Source of the DNA: Wolfiporia cocos
Lineage: Eukaryota > Basidiomycota > Agaricomycetes > Polyporales > Phaeolaceae
Direction of reading: 5' to 3'
DNA length: 64,000 nucleotides
Assembly: GCA_029448655.1 (NCBI GenBank)
Contig: JACCLO010000002.1
Span: 1,116,001 to 1,180,000 of the forward strand
Position 1 is the first letter of the stretch. Every line of letters starts with the position of its first letter. The notes beneath the pieces were generated by a model. The model made no database searches, was not told where the DNA came from, and worked only from the letters and a program-made list of their open reading frames with translations. Made by a program: the position numbers and the translations under genes. Below, one piece after another: positions 10,021 to 22,621 of the stretch.

Positions 10021-11940
10021 ATGCTTACACGCCTTTGTAATCTTCTTGCTACAAAGTATAGAGTCTTGTCTCAGAGATCTCGTGTGCCTAGCTATATGTC
10101 TCACAAAGCAAGACGGACGCCTCGCCGTGGCATCAGCATCGGGGTCTCCCCGCCGATATTGCGCAACATGGTAGTCCCTGACAATATCAAGGGTAGCATG
10201 ATGCCGTTGGACAGGAGCGCATTCCGCCAGTCAGTTCCAGTACTTGCTGCGAAAGTGGATCCAGTCAGAGCGGGCGCGCTGCTGAGCTCTCAGGCTATGA
10301 GGAGGTGTGTGTGTCGAGCAGGAAGTTGCTTGTGAGCGCCTGTTGAACAAATGCGTATATAGGACGCTTCTGGACCTTCGAAGAATGAAGAGTGTACTGC
10401 CTACAGAGGACGGAAAACGCCTTGTGCTGTTACGCTTCACTGACGAAGGTACATCCTCTACCCCGATGCATATATGCCGAGAGATCTGATGCCATTGCAA
10501 GCTAGTTGACCTGTCTCCTGAGGCACGCGAATTCCTGCAGGAGCAGTACGCTGAGCTTGTTACACATGTGATTGAACTTGACTACGACTACTGGACTGTA
10601 GGTGCGTGTGATATACGCGGCATAATGAACATGTTGAGTAACAATCCCTGGTCCTACTGCAGATGACATTATCGCCGCTGTCCTGCCAGAGGAGTTGGTG
10701 GAGGGGGCCCCGTCTGGTTTTGCAGCGATCGGACATATCGGTATGTTGAAGAGTAGAATTCGAAGGTGCTGTGGCTGATATCGGCTACTAGCCCACCTCA
10801 ATCTCAATGCAGAATATCTCCCGTACAAATACTTGATTGGACAGGTGATTTTGGACGTACGTCGATACTCTCTCTCGACGGCGCATTTTCTCATATCCGC
10901 GCAGAAAAACGAAGGACGTATCAAAACGGTTGTCAACAAGACAGACAATATCAGTAACAAATTCCGCGTATTCAAAATGGAGTTGCTCGCGGGCGAGCCG
11001 AATTATGTTGTTGAACATGTAAGCGAACTTCTTCGATATCCAATCGAGAATATCGCCTTACCTTTGTTATACAGCACGAGTCCAATTGCAAGTTCACCTT
11101 CGACTTCAGCGAGGTCTATTGGAACTCGCGGCTCCACACGGAACACGCACGATTGGTCTCCCTGTTCAAACCGGAAGATCTCGTCGCAGATGTATTTGCT
11201 GGTGTCGGTCCATTTGCACTCCCAGCTGCCAAAAAGGGTTGCGCGGTTTTTGCGAACGATCTCAACCCTAAGAGCTACCAATATCTTAGCAAGAATGTCG
11301 AAGACAACAAGGTGAGGACTGGTGCAAGGCCGCAGATGACCGTTGACGATATGCATAGATATCAAATCTCGTACGTGCGTCTTGTGAGGATGGACGAGAC
11401 TTCATCCGCGCGGTATTCGAGCGCGCACTCGACAATCCCTTCCCTCCTGTCCCGCCTCCAAAGACGAGCAAGACACAAGCGAAGCGTGGGCGCATGGTCA
11501 ATGCGGAAGCTCCCACTACATCGACACCCCCGCCACCTCCCGCACCGCTGCGCAGACGCGTAACGCAGTTCTCGATGAACCTACCAGACACCGCGATCGA
11601 GTTTCTTGATGCGTTTCGCGGGGTACTTTCTGGGGCGCGTGAGCGGGAATTGAGCGGCGTTTACGAGGGCGCGCTGCCAATGGTGCACTGCTATTGTTTC
11701 ACACGGGAGCTCGAGCCAGAGGCCGCCGAGCGCGATATACGTCAGGTGCGCTTGTTTCGTACTGTTTCATTCACATTCGGAGTTCTAAATCACTTTGTAC
11801 AGAGGGTCGAAGCGCGTCTGAGACACCCGTTGGAATCAGAGGTGTCAGTTCACTGGGTGCGGTCCGTTGCGCCAAACAAGGAGATGTACTGTATCAGCTT
11901 TAGGCTACCATCCGACGTCGCATTTGAGAGAAATCAATAG
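10021..11940 (+). CDS. TRM5: TRM5, tRNA (guanine37-N1)-methyltransferase
   Basis: Exons assemble into a Trm5 family protein. The N-terminal domain includes [16 protein letters not shown] and a TRMT5-type region. The middle block reads [20 protein letters not shown] and then [12 protein letters not shown]. The class I methyltransferase core has [17 protein letters not shown] (SAM-binding motif I), [23 protein letters not shown] and [14 protein letters not shown], followed by the C-terminal element [20 protein letters not shown]. Trm5 makes m1G37, which prevents frameshifting, in cytosol/nucleus and mitochondria. The first ATG (10021) adds 49 residues rich in Arg, Ser and Leu with no Asp or Glu, a typical mitochondrial leader; a second start at 10168 (MVVPDNIKG) would give the cytosolic form. 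Introns include 10304-10361 and one at about 11312-11361 joining NK to [15 protein letters not shown]. Confidence 0.93.
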
Positions 11941-12561
11941 GGACGTGGTCATAGTCTCGGAGACGCACAAGCATGTTTCGACATCGCACTGTTTGCAAGA
12001 CCGTGACATGTCCGCAGATTGGACAAGCGCCGATCAATACCGGCTAAGTTGGGTGATCGTCGAAGTTCGGGTAATGTGCCGCCGCCGATATTGAATATTG
12101 AGGATTGAGTGTGAGTAGAGGCCTTATGAGGAGTACCATGTATAGACGAGCACCAAAGCGCGCTGCCCGTTCACTCGAGCTCTTTCGTGTACTTGCCCGA
12201 TTAAGCGGAATTAATACCTACAGCAATGATGCTGAGTCAGCGTGTCTAACCCCGCACATGCACGGCGGGGACTGCGTAGAGCCGCAAGACGCTGCTGCTG
12301 CCAGCACATCGTATATCCGCCAGCTCGCCAGCTCGAGCTGCGTTTCTGTTCCTGCTTTCCCCAGTACTCTAGCTTGCTCATAGCCTAGACTACTCTACGG
12401 ACCCGTGTATAACTCTGAGGCGGACCGCCCATCTAGGGTGTTGATTGTTGCCGAAGTTAGAACGGCCATACCCCTGCTAGATTTTCTGACGCCTGCCAGC
12501 TGTCATCAGCAACACGCTTGAGACTTACCCCCCTCGAGCACGACCCGCACGACCCGCCACT
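11941..12561. other. Intergenic, promoter side of AGC1
   Basis: No gene supported. A 92-codon frame at 12105-12383 lacks any motif. The last 100 nt are CT- and CG-rich leader sequence before the AGC1 ATG. Confidence 0.45.
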
Positions 12562-15500
12562 ATGTTCCCGCTCAACCTGCCCCGTATATTCCCAACGGCC
12601 TACTGTGACAATGACGAGCTCGCGGTCAGCGCGCGCACGGTCTCTTCGCTTCGACACGTCCGGAGCGTGATGGCGGTCGGGGAGACGGAGTTGAAGCGGT
12701 GGCGACGCATCTTCGACACGAACGCGCATACAGTAGCAGATGGACAGAAGTACGTTGCCCGCCGTATTATTAGCTTGCTCGGACTCTGACGATGGTCTTG
12801 GCTCGCTGCCTGCTTTCCACGCACACTCCCACTTACTGTTTACTGTTCTGTGGCTGCCCACGGCTTGTCCGTGCATGTGACTCGCCGCGCGCCTCGATAG
12901 GTATTTGAGCAGCGAGGAGTTCGTAAACGCGATCGCGCCCAAGGGCGACCTCACAAAGATCGGGCGCGCACAGTTTGCGATTCTCTTCCGTGTCGCCGAC
13001 GCGAGCAAACGCGGACTGGTGTCATGGGACGACTTTGTGGTATTTGAGACGCTCTTGAAAAGGCCCGACGCGGACTACTGGATTGCGTTCCAGTACTTCG
13101 ATGTGTATGTATACCCTCGTTGTGCCGCTCTAGTGTACGATGAATCACATCTCTTCATAGAGATGAGTCGGGTACCATTTCGTACGATGATTTCCAAGAA
13201 GTATTTAAGGCGAACGTTGGGCCGCATGCGATACCATTTGATTTCGACTGGTGAGCTTCATATTTGCATCCAGCTGTGCGCGGCACGAACTGTGAATTGC
13301 AGCGATTGGGTGAAGCTATATCTTGGGACGAAAAACGGACACCATGTTCTTGGCTGTAAGCGGAATTTTTGGTCGTGTATGTCAAGAGTGTCTCATTGGC
13401 ATTTGCAGACAACGAGTTTACTCAGTTGATGAAGGGGCTGCAGGGCGAGCGGTTGCGCCAGGCTTTCAAATATATGGACAAAGACCAGGATGGTTTCATT
13501 AGACCCGAACAGTTCAAACAAATCATCCTAGTGTGTCCTAGACCATCATCTATCGACAATCCTGTGAGAATGCTCACCGTTTCACCGTGACTCTAGGAAA
13601 TCGGCGGACATAAACTCTCTGATGCCGTTATAGAGCGACTCCCTACATTGACAGTCCTTTCTCCTGGTGGTAGAATATCATATTCGGAGGTTATTGCTTT
13701 CCACAACGTCATTAGAGGTGAGCGGATTCGTGTTTTGTTATGAGATCACAGTATACATGATCATCTTGACAGAGATGGACATGGTGGAGCGGTGTGTCCA
13801 TTCGTTACTGTTTACTTTGACAGATATTGGACTAACTTGCGCGTAGGATTATTCGAGAATCGATCGCGAAGTCGAAAGATGGACGCATCGACCAGTCGGA
13901 CTTCCTAAACTACTGCGAGACGAGCACGCGCTATTCGCTCTTCACGCCCATGGAGGCGAACATTATTTTCCACTTCGCGGGCCGCGGAAATGCTATGCAA
14001 CGTCTGTCGTTCTATGACTTTGCGCAGCTGCTGGATCCCCGATGGAAAGCGCCCTCCGAGGCTCGAGAAGAGGATTTGGAGTCCAAGCCGGCATCGGTGC
14101 TGCACGAGGTCGCACATTCGGTGTACAATTTCGTCCTCGGAGGCAAGTGTGTTTGCGATGCGCATTTGATGGCTGTTAATTTGGACTTAGGTATCGCTGG
14201 TGCTCTCGGGGCTACGATCGTGTATCCCATTGACCTTGGTGAGTCCATATCATCATGCGGCCCATCGAGTACTCATTAGCCTGCAGTCAAGGTATGACTG
14301 TTGCTGCTTGATTGTCAGTATCTTTGATTGATATATCATTATATCATTTTCTTCTGGCAGACTCGGTGTGTGTCATCCGATTGCAAATTTGAGCGAGATC
14401 TCTGATAGCAGGGCACAGCATGCAAAACCAACGGAGCACGGTCGTCGGCCAGTTGCTTTACAAAAACAGTATGGATTGCGTCCAAAAAGTTCTCCGCAAT
14501 GAAGGTGTAATCGGCTTCTACCGCGGCCTCGGCCCCCAGCTCATTGTATGTGCTAACCCGCGCGAAAGAATCAGCAGATGCTGATTCTATATGATAGGGT
14601 GTGGCACCCGAGAAAGCCATCAAGCTAACTGTCAATGACTTTGTGCGATCGCGTGCCATGGATCCAGAGACGGGTAGAATCAAATTGTTCTGGGAATTGG
14701 TCGCTGGTGGCTCGGCGGGTGGTTGTCAAGTGGTATGTCTCGGATGGAAGTCCTGTAGTATGCAGGACAGCACTGACCTGACGCGCCAAGATTTTCACGA
14801 ACCCCCTTGAGATTGTGTAAGTTCGTTGCAAATAACATGTGGGACAGCTGATGAATACATGATCGATAGGAAGATCCGTCTCCAGATGCAGGGCGAGGCT
14901 GCAAAACTCGAGGGTGCCGTACCAAAGGGCGCGGTGCACATTGTCCGGCAACTGGGTCTAGTGGGTCTTTACAGGGGTGCCGGCGCGTGTCTCCTCCGCG
15001 ACATTCCGTTCTCGGCCATCTACTTCCCTGCATACGCCCATCTGAAGAAAGACGTTTTCCAAGAGGGTTACAATGGCAAGCGGTTGTCATTCCTCGAGAC
15101 GCTGGCATCAGCTGCGATCGCGTGAGTAACATTGCAGAGTTGACACGGCCCACAGCCACGTATTGATGGGGCGCGCGCTGACATGCTCCGGTGTGTTACA
15201 GTGGTATGCCTGCTGCCTACTTCGCGACACCAGCAGGTAAGCAACGAGCAGCAAAGACTGATGGATGCGGCGACTAATCAACTGCGTAGATGTTGTCAAG
15301 ACACGTCTGCAGACGGAGGCGCGCACAGGACAGACCAACTACAAGGGAATGGCAGATGCATTTGCCAAAATCTGTGAGCCTTAGGTGCAGTAGCTCGACG
15401 CCGCGAGCTGACGGCGTTCGTGATGATTGCAGATCGCGAGGAAGGATTCAAAGCATTCTTCAAGGGCGGGCCCGCGCGTGTGATTCGAAGTAGCCCTCAG

Positions 15501-15809
15501 TTTGGGTTTACGCTGGTTGCATACGAGTACCTGCACCAGGTGAGCTGTCGTAATCCGTTCACATAGAGACCATCCTGGTGCTGACATGCGATTGGCTCCC
15601 GCAGTATCTTCCGGTAAGGGCACCTTCCTCTTCCGGGATTTCAAGCATGATGATTGGCTCGGCAGTATCCATTCAACGGACATGGTGGCAGAGCAGTGGA
15701 AACCGCTCTCACCTCCCAGCCACAGGACGACATGTCCAAGATTCGTGCGCGCAATGCGCTCAAGATCTTGCTCGATGTGCACGGCGACTTTGGGCGGCGA
15801 TCAGCGTAA
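12562..15809 (+). CDS. AGC1: Mitochondrial aspartate/glutamate carrier with EF-hands (AGC1/aralar type)
   Basis: About a dozen exons join into a calcium-binding mitochondrial carrier. The N-terminal half carries EF-hands: a degenerate one near residue 55, a canonical one starting at residue 130 ([12 protein letters not shown], split by an intron after GAT GT) and another near residue 200 ([12 protein letters not shown]). The C-terminal half holds three carrier repeats with signatures YPIDLVKTRMQ, NPLEIVKIRLQ and [11 protein letters not shown]. The final exons join at 15614/15666 to read [11 protein letters not shown] and end [23 protein letters not shown] at 15807-15809. In the family it exchanges matrix aspartate for cytosolic glutamate plus a proton across the inner membrane, feeding the malate-aspartate shuttle, and calcium acts on the EF-hand domain. 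Introns are short with GT-AG borders. Confidence 0.95.
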
Positions 15810-16353
15810 AATGTACCTTCTTTCCTGCGTTGCTTGTAGCTCTCTATCTATTTACTGGTTGCTGTGGAATGCCATCTACCATCGGGCGCCCCGCCAGTAC
15901 GTCCCCGAGGATGCCGTTTAGTGAGCCAATGACCGAGCTCGATAGTGCGCGATGGCGATGCCAAGTCATGAAGACGAGGTCTCCTTAGAGACACGATCAG
16001 TTGATCGCGTTCCTCGACGTGGGATGGTGGTCGCATGCGATCTCCGTCCGCATATAGACCCGAAGGTGTCCTGTCGTTCTGCCACCCCTCCCCCACTTCG
16101 TCTTCGCCTTTCGGTTTCTTCTCCTCTTTTTTTCTTTAGCGGTGGGTGACACATTCTCAGCGCCGTGCAATGTGCTCACGCCCGTATCACAGAGCGCTCT
16201 GCGTTTATCGCAGAGTTTCCCGTACCTATTCCGCTGCTAGCCAGGATCTGCACAGCGTAGACCGCTACTCTCGTCGTTCATTTTAGCTAGTCGCCGCTCT
16301 GGTCGTCGCAACATCATTTATTTGTTCTAACTATTTTCTTCGACGTTCTCGCC
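15810..16353. other. Promoter and leader region of the secreted repeat protein
   Basis: No gene. A strong pyrimidine tract (about 16079-16138) is followed by AT-rich leader sequence and the ATG at 16354. CT-rich tracts just upstream of start sites are common in highly expressed fungal genes (general knowledge). Confidence 0.4.
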
Positions 16354-19047
16354 ATGCATTCGATACTTCTCGGTCTTACCCTCGCGGGCGCTGCTTCCGC
16401 TCAGGTCGTGGTCGAAGGCTGGTCTTCTATGGCAGCCAGCCAAGTGTACTCGTCCTCTGGCTACGCTCAGCCAGCATCTTCAGGCAGCTATGCGCCTGCT
16501 GCCTCTACTGCTGCCGCGACCTCAGTATCTTCTGCGCCCGCCTCGCAGATCACTACTCCGGCTGCATACTCGTCTGAGTCTTACTCCATGATGCCGTATT
16601 CTTCGTTCATGTCTGGTGGCTATAAGAGCCTGGCGTGTGGTTACGGCTACACGAAGGCTAGCGACGGATCCTGCCAATCAGAATCATGGGTAAGTATAGC
16701 TATGGGCTGCAGTATCTAGGGAATTTATATATGGTAATTGCAGTGGCAAACCTCGGGCTGCTATGAGACTATCATCATTAACCAATAGTAAGCGTTTTGA
16801 TATTCTGAGCCAGGACGTGCAATTTATCAATGACGAATCACAGCGGAGGGAGTTCTGGTTGTGGTGGCTCATGCAACCCCGTCACAACGACGGACTACTC
16901 AACTGTTACCGAGACTCAGACCGCGGTTGGTAGCGTTCAGTACTTTGAATTCTGCATATCTGACATCATGTTTTTGACAGACGATGACCGTGCCCACGAC
17001 GGTCACCGTATACGCGACTCTGACACAGGTGCAGACCGACACGCAGTCGGTTACGCAGACCGATTTCGTGACCTCAACGGTTCTTGTCCCGACAACGAGG
17101 GTGTACACATCGACACAGGTTATCGACAACACCAAGACCATCGAGCAAACACTTACCGCGACAGAGACCAGCACGCAGGTCAACGTGTACACGAGGACAG
17201 ACTTCGAGACAGCTACGGCAACGGAAACACAAAAGGAGACATTGACCGACTTCATGACTGCCACAGTGCTCAGTACCATCATCCAGCCAACGACGTACAC
17301 CAGTGTCTTCGTCAGCACTCAGGTTATCGACAGCGTGCGTTTGGTTTGCGATTCGTGAAACATTTGAGATACTGAGGTATTCTGCTGCTCCCGTAGACTT
17401 TGACACAGGAAGTGACACAGACGGCGACCATGACGGATAACGTCACGTACACCCAGACGGCCACTAAGACTGAGGTGATGACCGATATGGTGACAGTAAC
17501 CTCGGTCAGCACCCTGGTCGAGCCCACGACGTACACCTCCCTCATGGTGAGCACCCAGGTGATTGATGAGGTACGTGCCACTTGCGATTTGGTGCTACAA
17601 CAAGTATCTCATAGCTGGTTTCTGAAATCAGACGCAAACCGTGGAGAACACGATTCTGTCGACTGTGGTGGAGGACAGAACCTACTTCCAGACGCAGACC
17701 TACACCTCTACCGCCACGGCGACCGCAACCGCGACGGAGACGGACACTGCGACTGCCACGCAGACGGACACACTCACCGACATGGTGACTGTCACGCAGC
17801 TCAGCACAATCGTCCAGCCAACCACATTCACCTCCATGGTCGTTAGCACTGAGGTCATCGACAATGTACGTCTTAACTATCCCCGAATAAGCTGTCGCAG
17901 ACTGATCCCGGATGAATAGACAAGGACTGTGGAGAACACGATCTTCTCGACCTTGACCCAGGACATGACATACGTGCAGACGCAGACAGTGCTGTCCACT
18001 GCGACCGCCACGGCTACTGCTACCCAGACGGACTTTGAGACTCAGACCGAGATGGTTACAGTGACTCAAGTCAGCACGCTGGTCCAGCCCACGACGTACA
18101 CTTCTGTCTTCGTTAGCACCTCGGTTGTGGATGAGGTGTGTGGCGCACTTAGCAAAACGTGCTGTTCTGTGCTGACCTGTCATGCTTGTATAGACAAGCA
18201 CCGTGGAAAAGACTATATTCTCCACTGTGACGGAGGATAGGACCTACTTCCAGACCCAGACGTTCCTCTCCACCGCCACAGCTACCCAGTTCGCCACAGA
18301 GACAGAGACTGCGACCGCCACAGCAACTGCCACCCAGACGGACTTCGAGACTCAGACCGAGATGGTGACCGTGACTCAAGTCAGCACACTAGTCCAGCCC
18401 ACGACGTACACTTCTGTCTTTGTTAGCACCTCGGTTGTAGATGAGGTGTGTGGCGTACTCGGCAAGCCGTACCGTTCTGTACTAAACATACCATGCTTGC
18501 ACAGACAAGCACCGTGGAGAACACTATATTCTCCACTGTGACGGAGGATAGGACCTACTTCCAGACTCAGACGTTCATTTCCACCGCCACGAAGCTCGCC
18601 ACAGAGACAGAGACAGCAACCGCCACAGTGACTGCGACTGACACCGCTCTTGCCTCGTGTCTTTACTCGGTAAATTTCACTTCTTCCATTCAGTCCGCTT
18701 GTGATCTGACCGAATCTGCGTAGTGCAAGAGCCAATGGTCGCTGACCACGGGCAACAGCAACAGCTGGAACACGTATGCCTCGGCGCCATCATCCAGCTA
18801 CACCATGTCCGTCGCCGCGACAAGCGTGCCGACAGCCTGGGCGAGCAGCTCGTACTCAACATGGGGCGCAGCAAGCACAGCGGCTGCGACCTTATCAGCT
18901 GATAACTGGGCGGCGTCAAGCAGTGCAGCGGCGTCCGATGCCAGCGCAACTTGGTCATGGAGCGGCAGTAAGTCGGCCGCATCCGGCAGTGCGCCGTGGT
19001 CCAGCAAGTCTGGAGGGTCGTCAGGCTCCTCGTCCATGTCCTCATGA
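16354..19047 (+). CDS. Secreted Thr/Ser-rich repeat protein, one repeat per exon
   Basis: A signal peptide (MHSILLGLTLAGAASA, cut before QVVV) leads to a Ser/Ala/Tyr-rich segment. A small Cys-rich patch follows (SLACGYGYTKASDGSC, TSGCYE, SGCGGSC), then about 560 residues of Thr-rich repeats, then a Ser/Ala/Trp-rich tail ending SSGSSSMSS-stop at 19047. Exons: 16354-16689, a short exon from about 16742, one at about 16842-16930, 16981-17334, 17397-17570, 17632-17865, 17920-18135, 18194-18445, 18505-18669 and 18724-19047, for about 730 residues. All joins between the repeat exons are phase 0. Dense Thr/Ser predicts heavy O-glycosylation and a wall or extracellular location. No hydrophobic GPI-anchor tail is seen, so it is probably released or wall-bound through sugars. 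The donor before 16981 is atypical (GTTCAG or GTTGGT), the weakest join. No known family beyond fungal Ser/Thr-rich surface proteins. Confidence 0.8.
16981..18669 (+). repeat. Tandem exon-intron repeats within the secreted protein gene
   Basis: Six repeat exons share the protein plan TVENTIFST-(V/L)T-D-TY-QTQT, a Thr/Ala linker, (M)VTVTQVSTLVQPTTYTS, then a closing VSTxVID/VVDE at the exon end. Exons starting 17920, 18194 and 18505 are close copies at the DNA level. The introns at 18136-18193 and 18446-18504 are also alike: both begin GTGTGTGGCG and end with CATGCTTG plus a short AG. Unit spacing is 274 and 311 bp, so exon and intron were duplicated together. Confidence 0.85.
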
Positions 19048-19636
19048 TCTCTGAGGTTTCCTGTGTTTCCGTTTACGATGGACCTTTCTCCGGACAGTAG
19101 CCCGTAGCATATTGGTGTGCTTAGTTTATCTGTACCGCCCTCGCTTGAATGTCAAAACGGACCGTTGTAGGTATAAATATTAGCGTAGCGCGCGCAAATA
19201 GTCTCGAATTGCCCTCTCCTCTGCATACCTTTCCGGTTGGGAAATTCGATAGTCCCGGTTCGCCGGACGCACACGTACACACGTCCTTGGCAGGCCTGCC
19301 ATTCGCTGCCTTCGTGCCAGCCGACGCCACGGCGGGCGCTGCGAAGCCATCGATAATGAGCGTTATGAACAGTGACCCTGCATCCACCATTCCGCGCAGG
19401 CAGCGTGGTGGGCGCATTTGGCGGTGGTGTGCAATCGTAGGTGCACAGACCGCAGTCGCGGAATCAATTGATCGTTCTATGTGCACGTGCCATCCAATTG
19501 ATTGGATTGGATGGACGCGATTTGTGCTATCCTGATCCTGTGTCGACTACGTTTTACATAAATACGTTGCACAAGGATCGCAGCGCCAGGAACGCATCAT
19601 CAGACCATCAGAACACGTACCGCCCGCATCGATATC
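19048..19636. other. Intergenic
   Basis: Frames at 19149-19535 (+) and 19121-19486 (-) overlap each other and lack domains. A TATAAATA-like word at about 19173 lies far upstream of the gene at 19637. Nothing else supported. Confidence 0.4.
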
Positions 19637-20174
19637 ATGCCTCTTGGTGAAACGCAGGATCCAGCGCAGCCTCAGCATCTCGCCGACGGCGTTCATGATG
19701 ACTTCCTGATATTCTATGCGTCGCGTGATGACACCGGAAAGCTGTGGTGTCCGGTAGGAGCTCGGTTGGAAGTTCTCAAAGCTCGATTTTACTGATTGAA
19801 AAATCAGGACTGTGTTGCAGTTGATGGGCTCCTCCAGCAGAAATTTGGCCCGGGAAACGGGCCATCTGGGTTGATCGTTTATGTAGGGCAGCGTGCTGAG
19901 TATGTCATGCGATGCTGTGCTCCACATGACAGTTATAACCCGAGTACAGGTGGAAATCACCTTCGAACCCATTCCGGGCTGAACCGTGGAAAGTGGAGTC
20001 CATTCCAACTATCATCAGAGTTCGCGATGTAAGTACTGCACTGGCTCAAAATGCCGAGATCATTGGCATCAACATTCCATTACTTCCCAGGGTGCGAGGC
20101 TCGTGGACAAGGAGATACAAGCGCACAGCCTGTCCTCTTTTCTGCAGCTGCAGGAGTGGTGTTTGGAGGCTTGA
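19637..20174 (+). CDS. Thioredoxin-like protein of the TXNDC17/Clot family
   Basis: Four exons (19637-19753, 19808-19899, 19950-20028, 20091-20174) give 123 residues, the usual length of the family. The diagnostic active site is WCPDC (written across the first join as LWCP|DCVAVDG), preceded by FLIFYASRDDTGK and followed by LIVYVGQRAEW, the cis-Pro segment SIPTIIRV and a C-terminal helix. TXNDC17 (TRP14) is a cytosolic disulfide/persulfide reductase recycled by thioredoxin reductase. The segment between the strand and the cis-Pro carries the family's typical WKSPSNPFR stretch. All introns are about 50-60 nt. Confidence 0.92.
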
Positions 20175-20640
20175 CGCTCATTTATGGGAAATCTGATGAG
20201 CATACTCTATTGACACCCGCCTGTGCTCACATTCAAGGCGCCGGTTTTGTCGCTGCGCTTGAATTTCATTTTCGGCGCTTGTCGAGACATTCGCAACCTT
20301 GCCTGAGCAACTCCCAGCAAGATTCAGATCGAGCAGTCATCTGGGATTCTATCTATCGAGGCTGCCGAGCAATCCGCTGAATGAAGGCGTTAAGCCCAAT
20401 GATGTACCGTTGATGAGAAGCACGATAGGTATCGACACAAGCATTTGCATCCGGAGAACGCCCATCCAACCGTTTTCCTGGAACGCGCTCAACCGAGCTT
20501 GGAAAGAGCAAATCAATACGATAGGTAAAAGAAGACTGTATAATTCTATCTCCGTCCACCCACTCACGCCTTTTAGACCAACACTGCCCCAGACACGCCC
20601 CGGATGCCCTCTACTTCCCCCGTGTCCACATTCCTAGGAC
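20175..20640. other. Intergenic, upstream of the amidase
   Basis: Short frames only (for example 20299-20637), no motif. The last 60 nt are C-rich leader before the amidase ATG. Confidence 0.4.
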
Positions 20641-22621
20641 ATGCCTCCGAACGGTGACTTCTGCGACCGCAGCGATGCACTCAGCTGCGCTCTAGCTAGG
20701 GGACCTCTCAACTGGGTGAAAACCGCTAGGCGTAAGGTCCAAGATCGGCAGGCAGCCCTAGATCGATACCCCGAGTGGCACCTCAAGGAGGCGGTTCCCG
20801 AGTCTTGTACTGATGTCTCTAGGGCGCCCGCGGCCAATCTCACCCCCCGAGAGCGCGAGATTGTGCTTCGGGACGCTACGTCCCTGGCCGAGGCTATACG
20901 CACCCGCCACTACACCGCGACCGAAGTTATCCTGGCATATTGCCATGTTGCGACCATGGCGCAGCAGCTCACAAATTGCCTCACAGAGATAATCTTTGAT
21001 CAAGCAATACAGAGGGCTGCCGAGCTTGATAAACATTTGGAGGAGACGGGAGAGGTGGTTGGGCCATTACACGGGGTACCCGTGTCAATTAAAGACCACG
21101 TCCGTGTTAAAGGATGTGACACCGCGACAGGATACATTAACTGGGCTTACAAGAAGATCGCCGAAAAGGATGCGGTGGTGGTAGATATCTTACGCAAAGC
21201 TGGGGCCATCATTTATGTGAAGACCGCGAACCCACAGACATTATTGGTCAGTCTCTGTCCTTCGTATACCGCGAGTTACACTTACGGGCCACATGAAGTC
21301 GCTCGAGACGAATAATAACATTTATGGAAGGACTTGCAACCCGTACAACCGAGGTGAGGTCTCTCGAGTCCCGAAACCAGCCTACCGTATGCCGACACAT
21401 TCGCAGGGCTGACACCTGGAGGCAGCAGTGGCGGTGAGAGCTCCCTGATCGCTCTTCATGGGAGTCCACTTGGCATCGGCACAGACATAGGTGGCTCGAT
21501 TGTGAGTATTCTGAAACTCGAGATACGCCGCTTGACGAGGTTCTATCTCATTCGACTTCGTCTCCCAGCGCATTCCCGCAGCCCACATGGGATTATACGG
21601 CTTCAAGGGTTCCGTGGGCCGACTTCCCCATGCTGGCTTGGAAGGCTCCCATGATGGGATGGATGCAATCGTGGGTGCCCTGGGACCACTGGCGACTTCT
21701 GCAAAAGATTTAGCTCTCTTCTGCCGTGTCATGCTGCAGTACGAGCCGTGGCTGGTTGAGCCGCCGCTGTTGCACATCCCATGGCGACAAGACATAGTAG
21801 AGGGCAAGGACATTCCGCGCAGACTGTCGATTGCTATCCTTTGGGACGACGGTGTCGTCACGCCACACCCTCCTATACTTGACGCGATGAAGCGCACGAA
21901 AGAAGCTTTGATTGCCGCGGGGCATGACGTTATCCCCTGGGTACCTGTGGATCATCAGGAGGCCTGGGATATGATAGTGAGTTCATCCGTACACATCCGC
22001 ACGAGTCCGAACGCCTCTGACCCGGGCCGGCAGCTCAAGCTATACTTCCTCGATGGGGGCGAAGAGTACAGGGAGACGATGAAGGACGAGCCGATGGTTC
22101 CGCAGTCTGAATGGATAATGTCTCAGGTGCCCAATGACGGCAAGCCGTTCACTATCGCCGAGATATTCAAACTCAACCTCGCGAGGGAGGCGTTTCGAGC
22201 TAAGATCGCCGCGCACTGGAATGACACACGCCTGAGGACGGTGACGGGACGTCAGGTTGATGCGGTGCTGAGCCCTGTGGCCCCGACGCTGGCGCCGCCA
22301 CATGATACGACGCGCTGGTGGGGATATACCTCGTACTGGAATCTCATGGACTTCCCGGCCGTGGTATTTCCAACTGGACGATTCAGGGCCAGGGGGTACA
22401 CCCCGCTTGACATCTCAGGCGACTTTGATGCCGCTACCCGTCCCCGGAACGCGGTGGAAAAGTTCATCAGTCAGCAATGGGCGGCAGAGACATATGACAA
22501 TGCTTCAGTCAGCTTGCAGTTGGTTGGGAGGAGGTTGAACGAGGAGCGGGTTCTGGGGATGCTCACGGTGTTAGAAGACGCACTTCGTTCATGGGAGAAG
22601 GCAGACAGGCAGTGTACTTAG
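20641..22621 (+). CDS. Amidase-signature family hydrolase
   Basis: Exons join into a fungal amidase (acetamidase/GABA-amidase type). The Ser-cisSer-Lys triad is visible: Lys in VPVSIKDH, the cis-Ser in TPGGSSGGE and the nucleophile Ser in GIGTDIGGSI, which continues RIPAAHMGLYGFKGS. Introns: 21247-21297 joining QTLL to SLETNNNIYGRT, another right before LTPGGSSGG, one within GGSI|RIPA, and a 57-nt in-frame intron from about 21976 (GTGAGT...CGGCAG). The C-terminal part (LSPVAPTLAPPHDTTRWWGY, YWNLMDFPAVVFPTG) fits the family. It cleaves small amides; the substrate cannot be told. No signal peptide, so it is cytosolic. Stop TAG at 22619-22621. Confidence 0.92.

Noticed and set aside
17542..18225. 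227-codon minus-strand frame across the repeat exons
   Set aside because: It is the antisense of the Thr-rich repeats, kept open by their biased codons. It crosses introns and has no domain.
16354..19047. GPI-anchored adhesin
   Set aside because: The Ser-rich tail ends hydrophilic, with no hydrophobic anchor signal.
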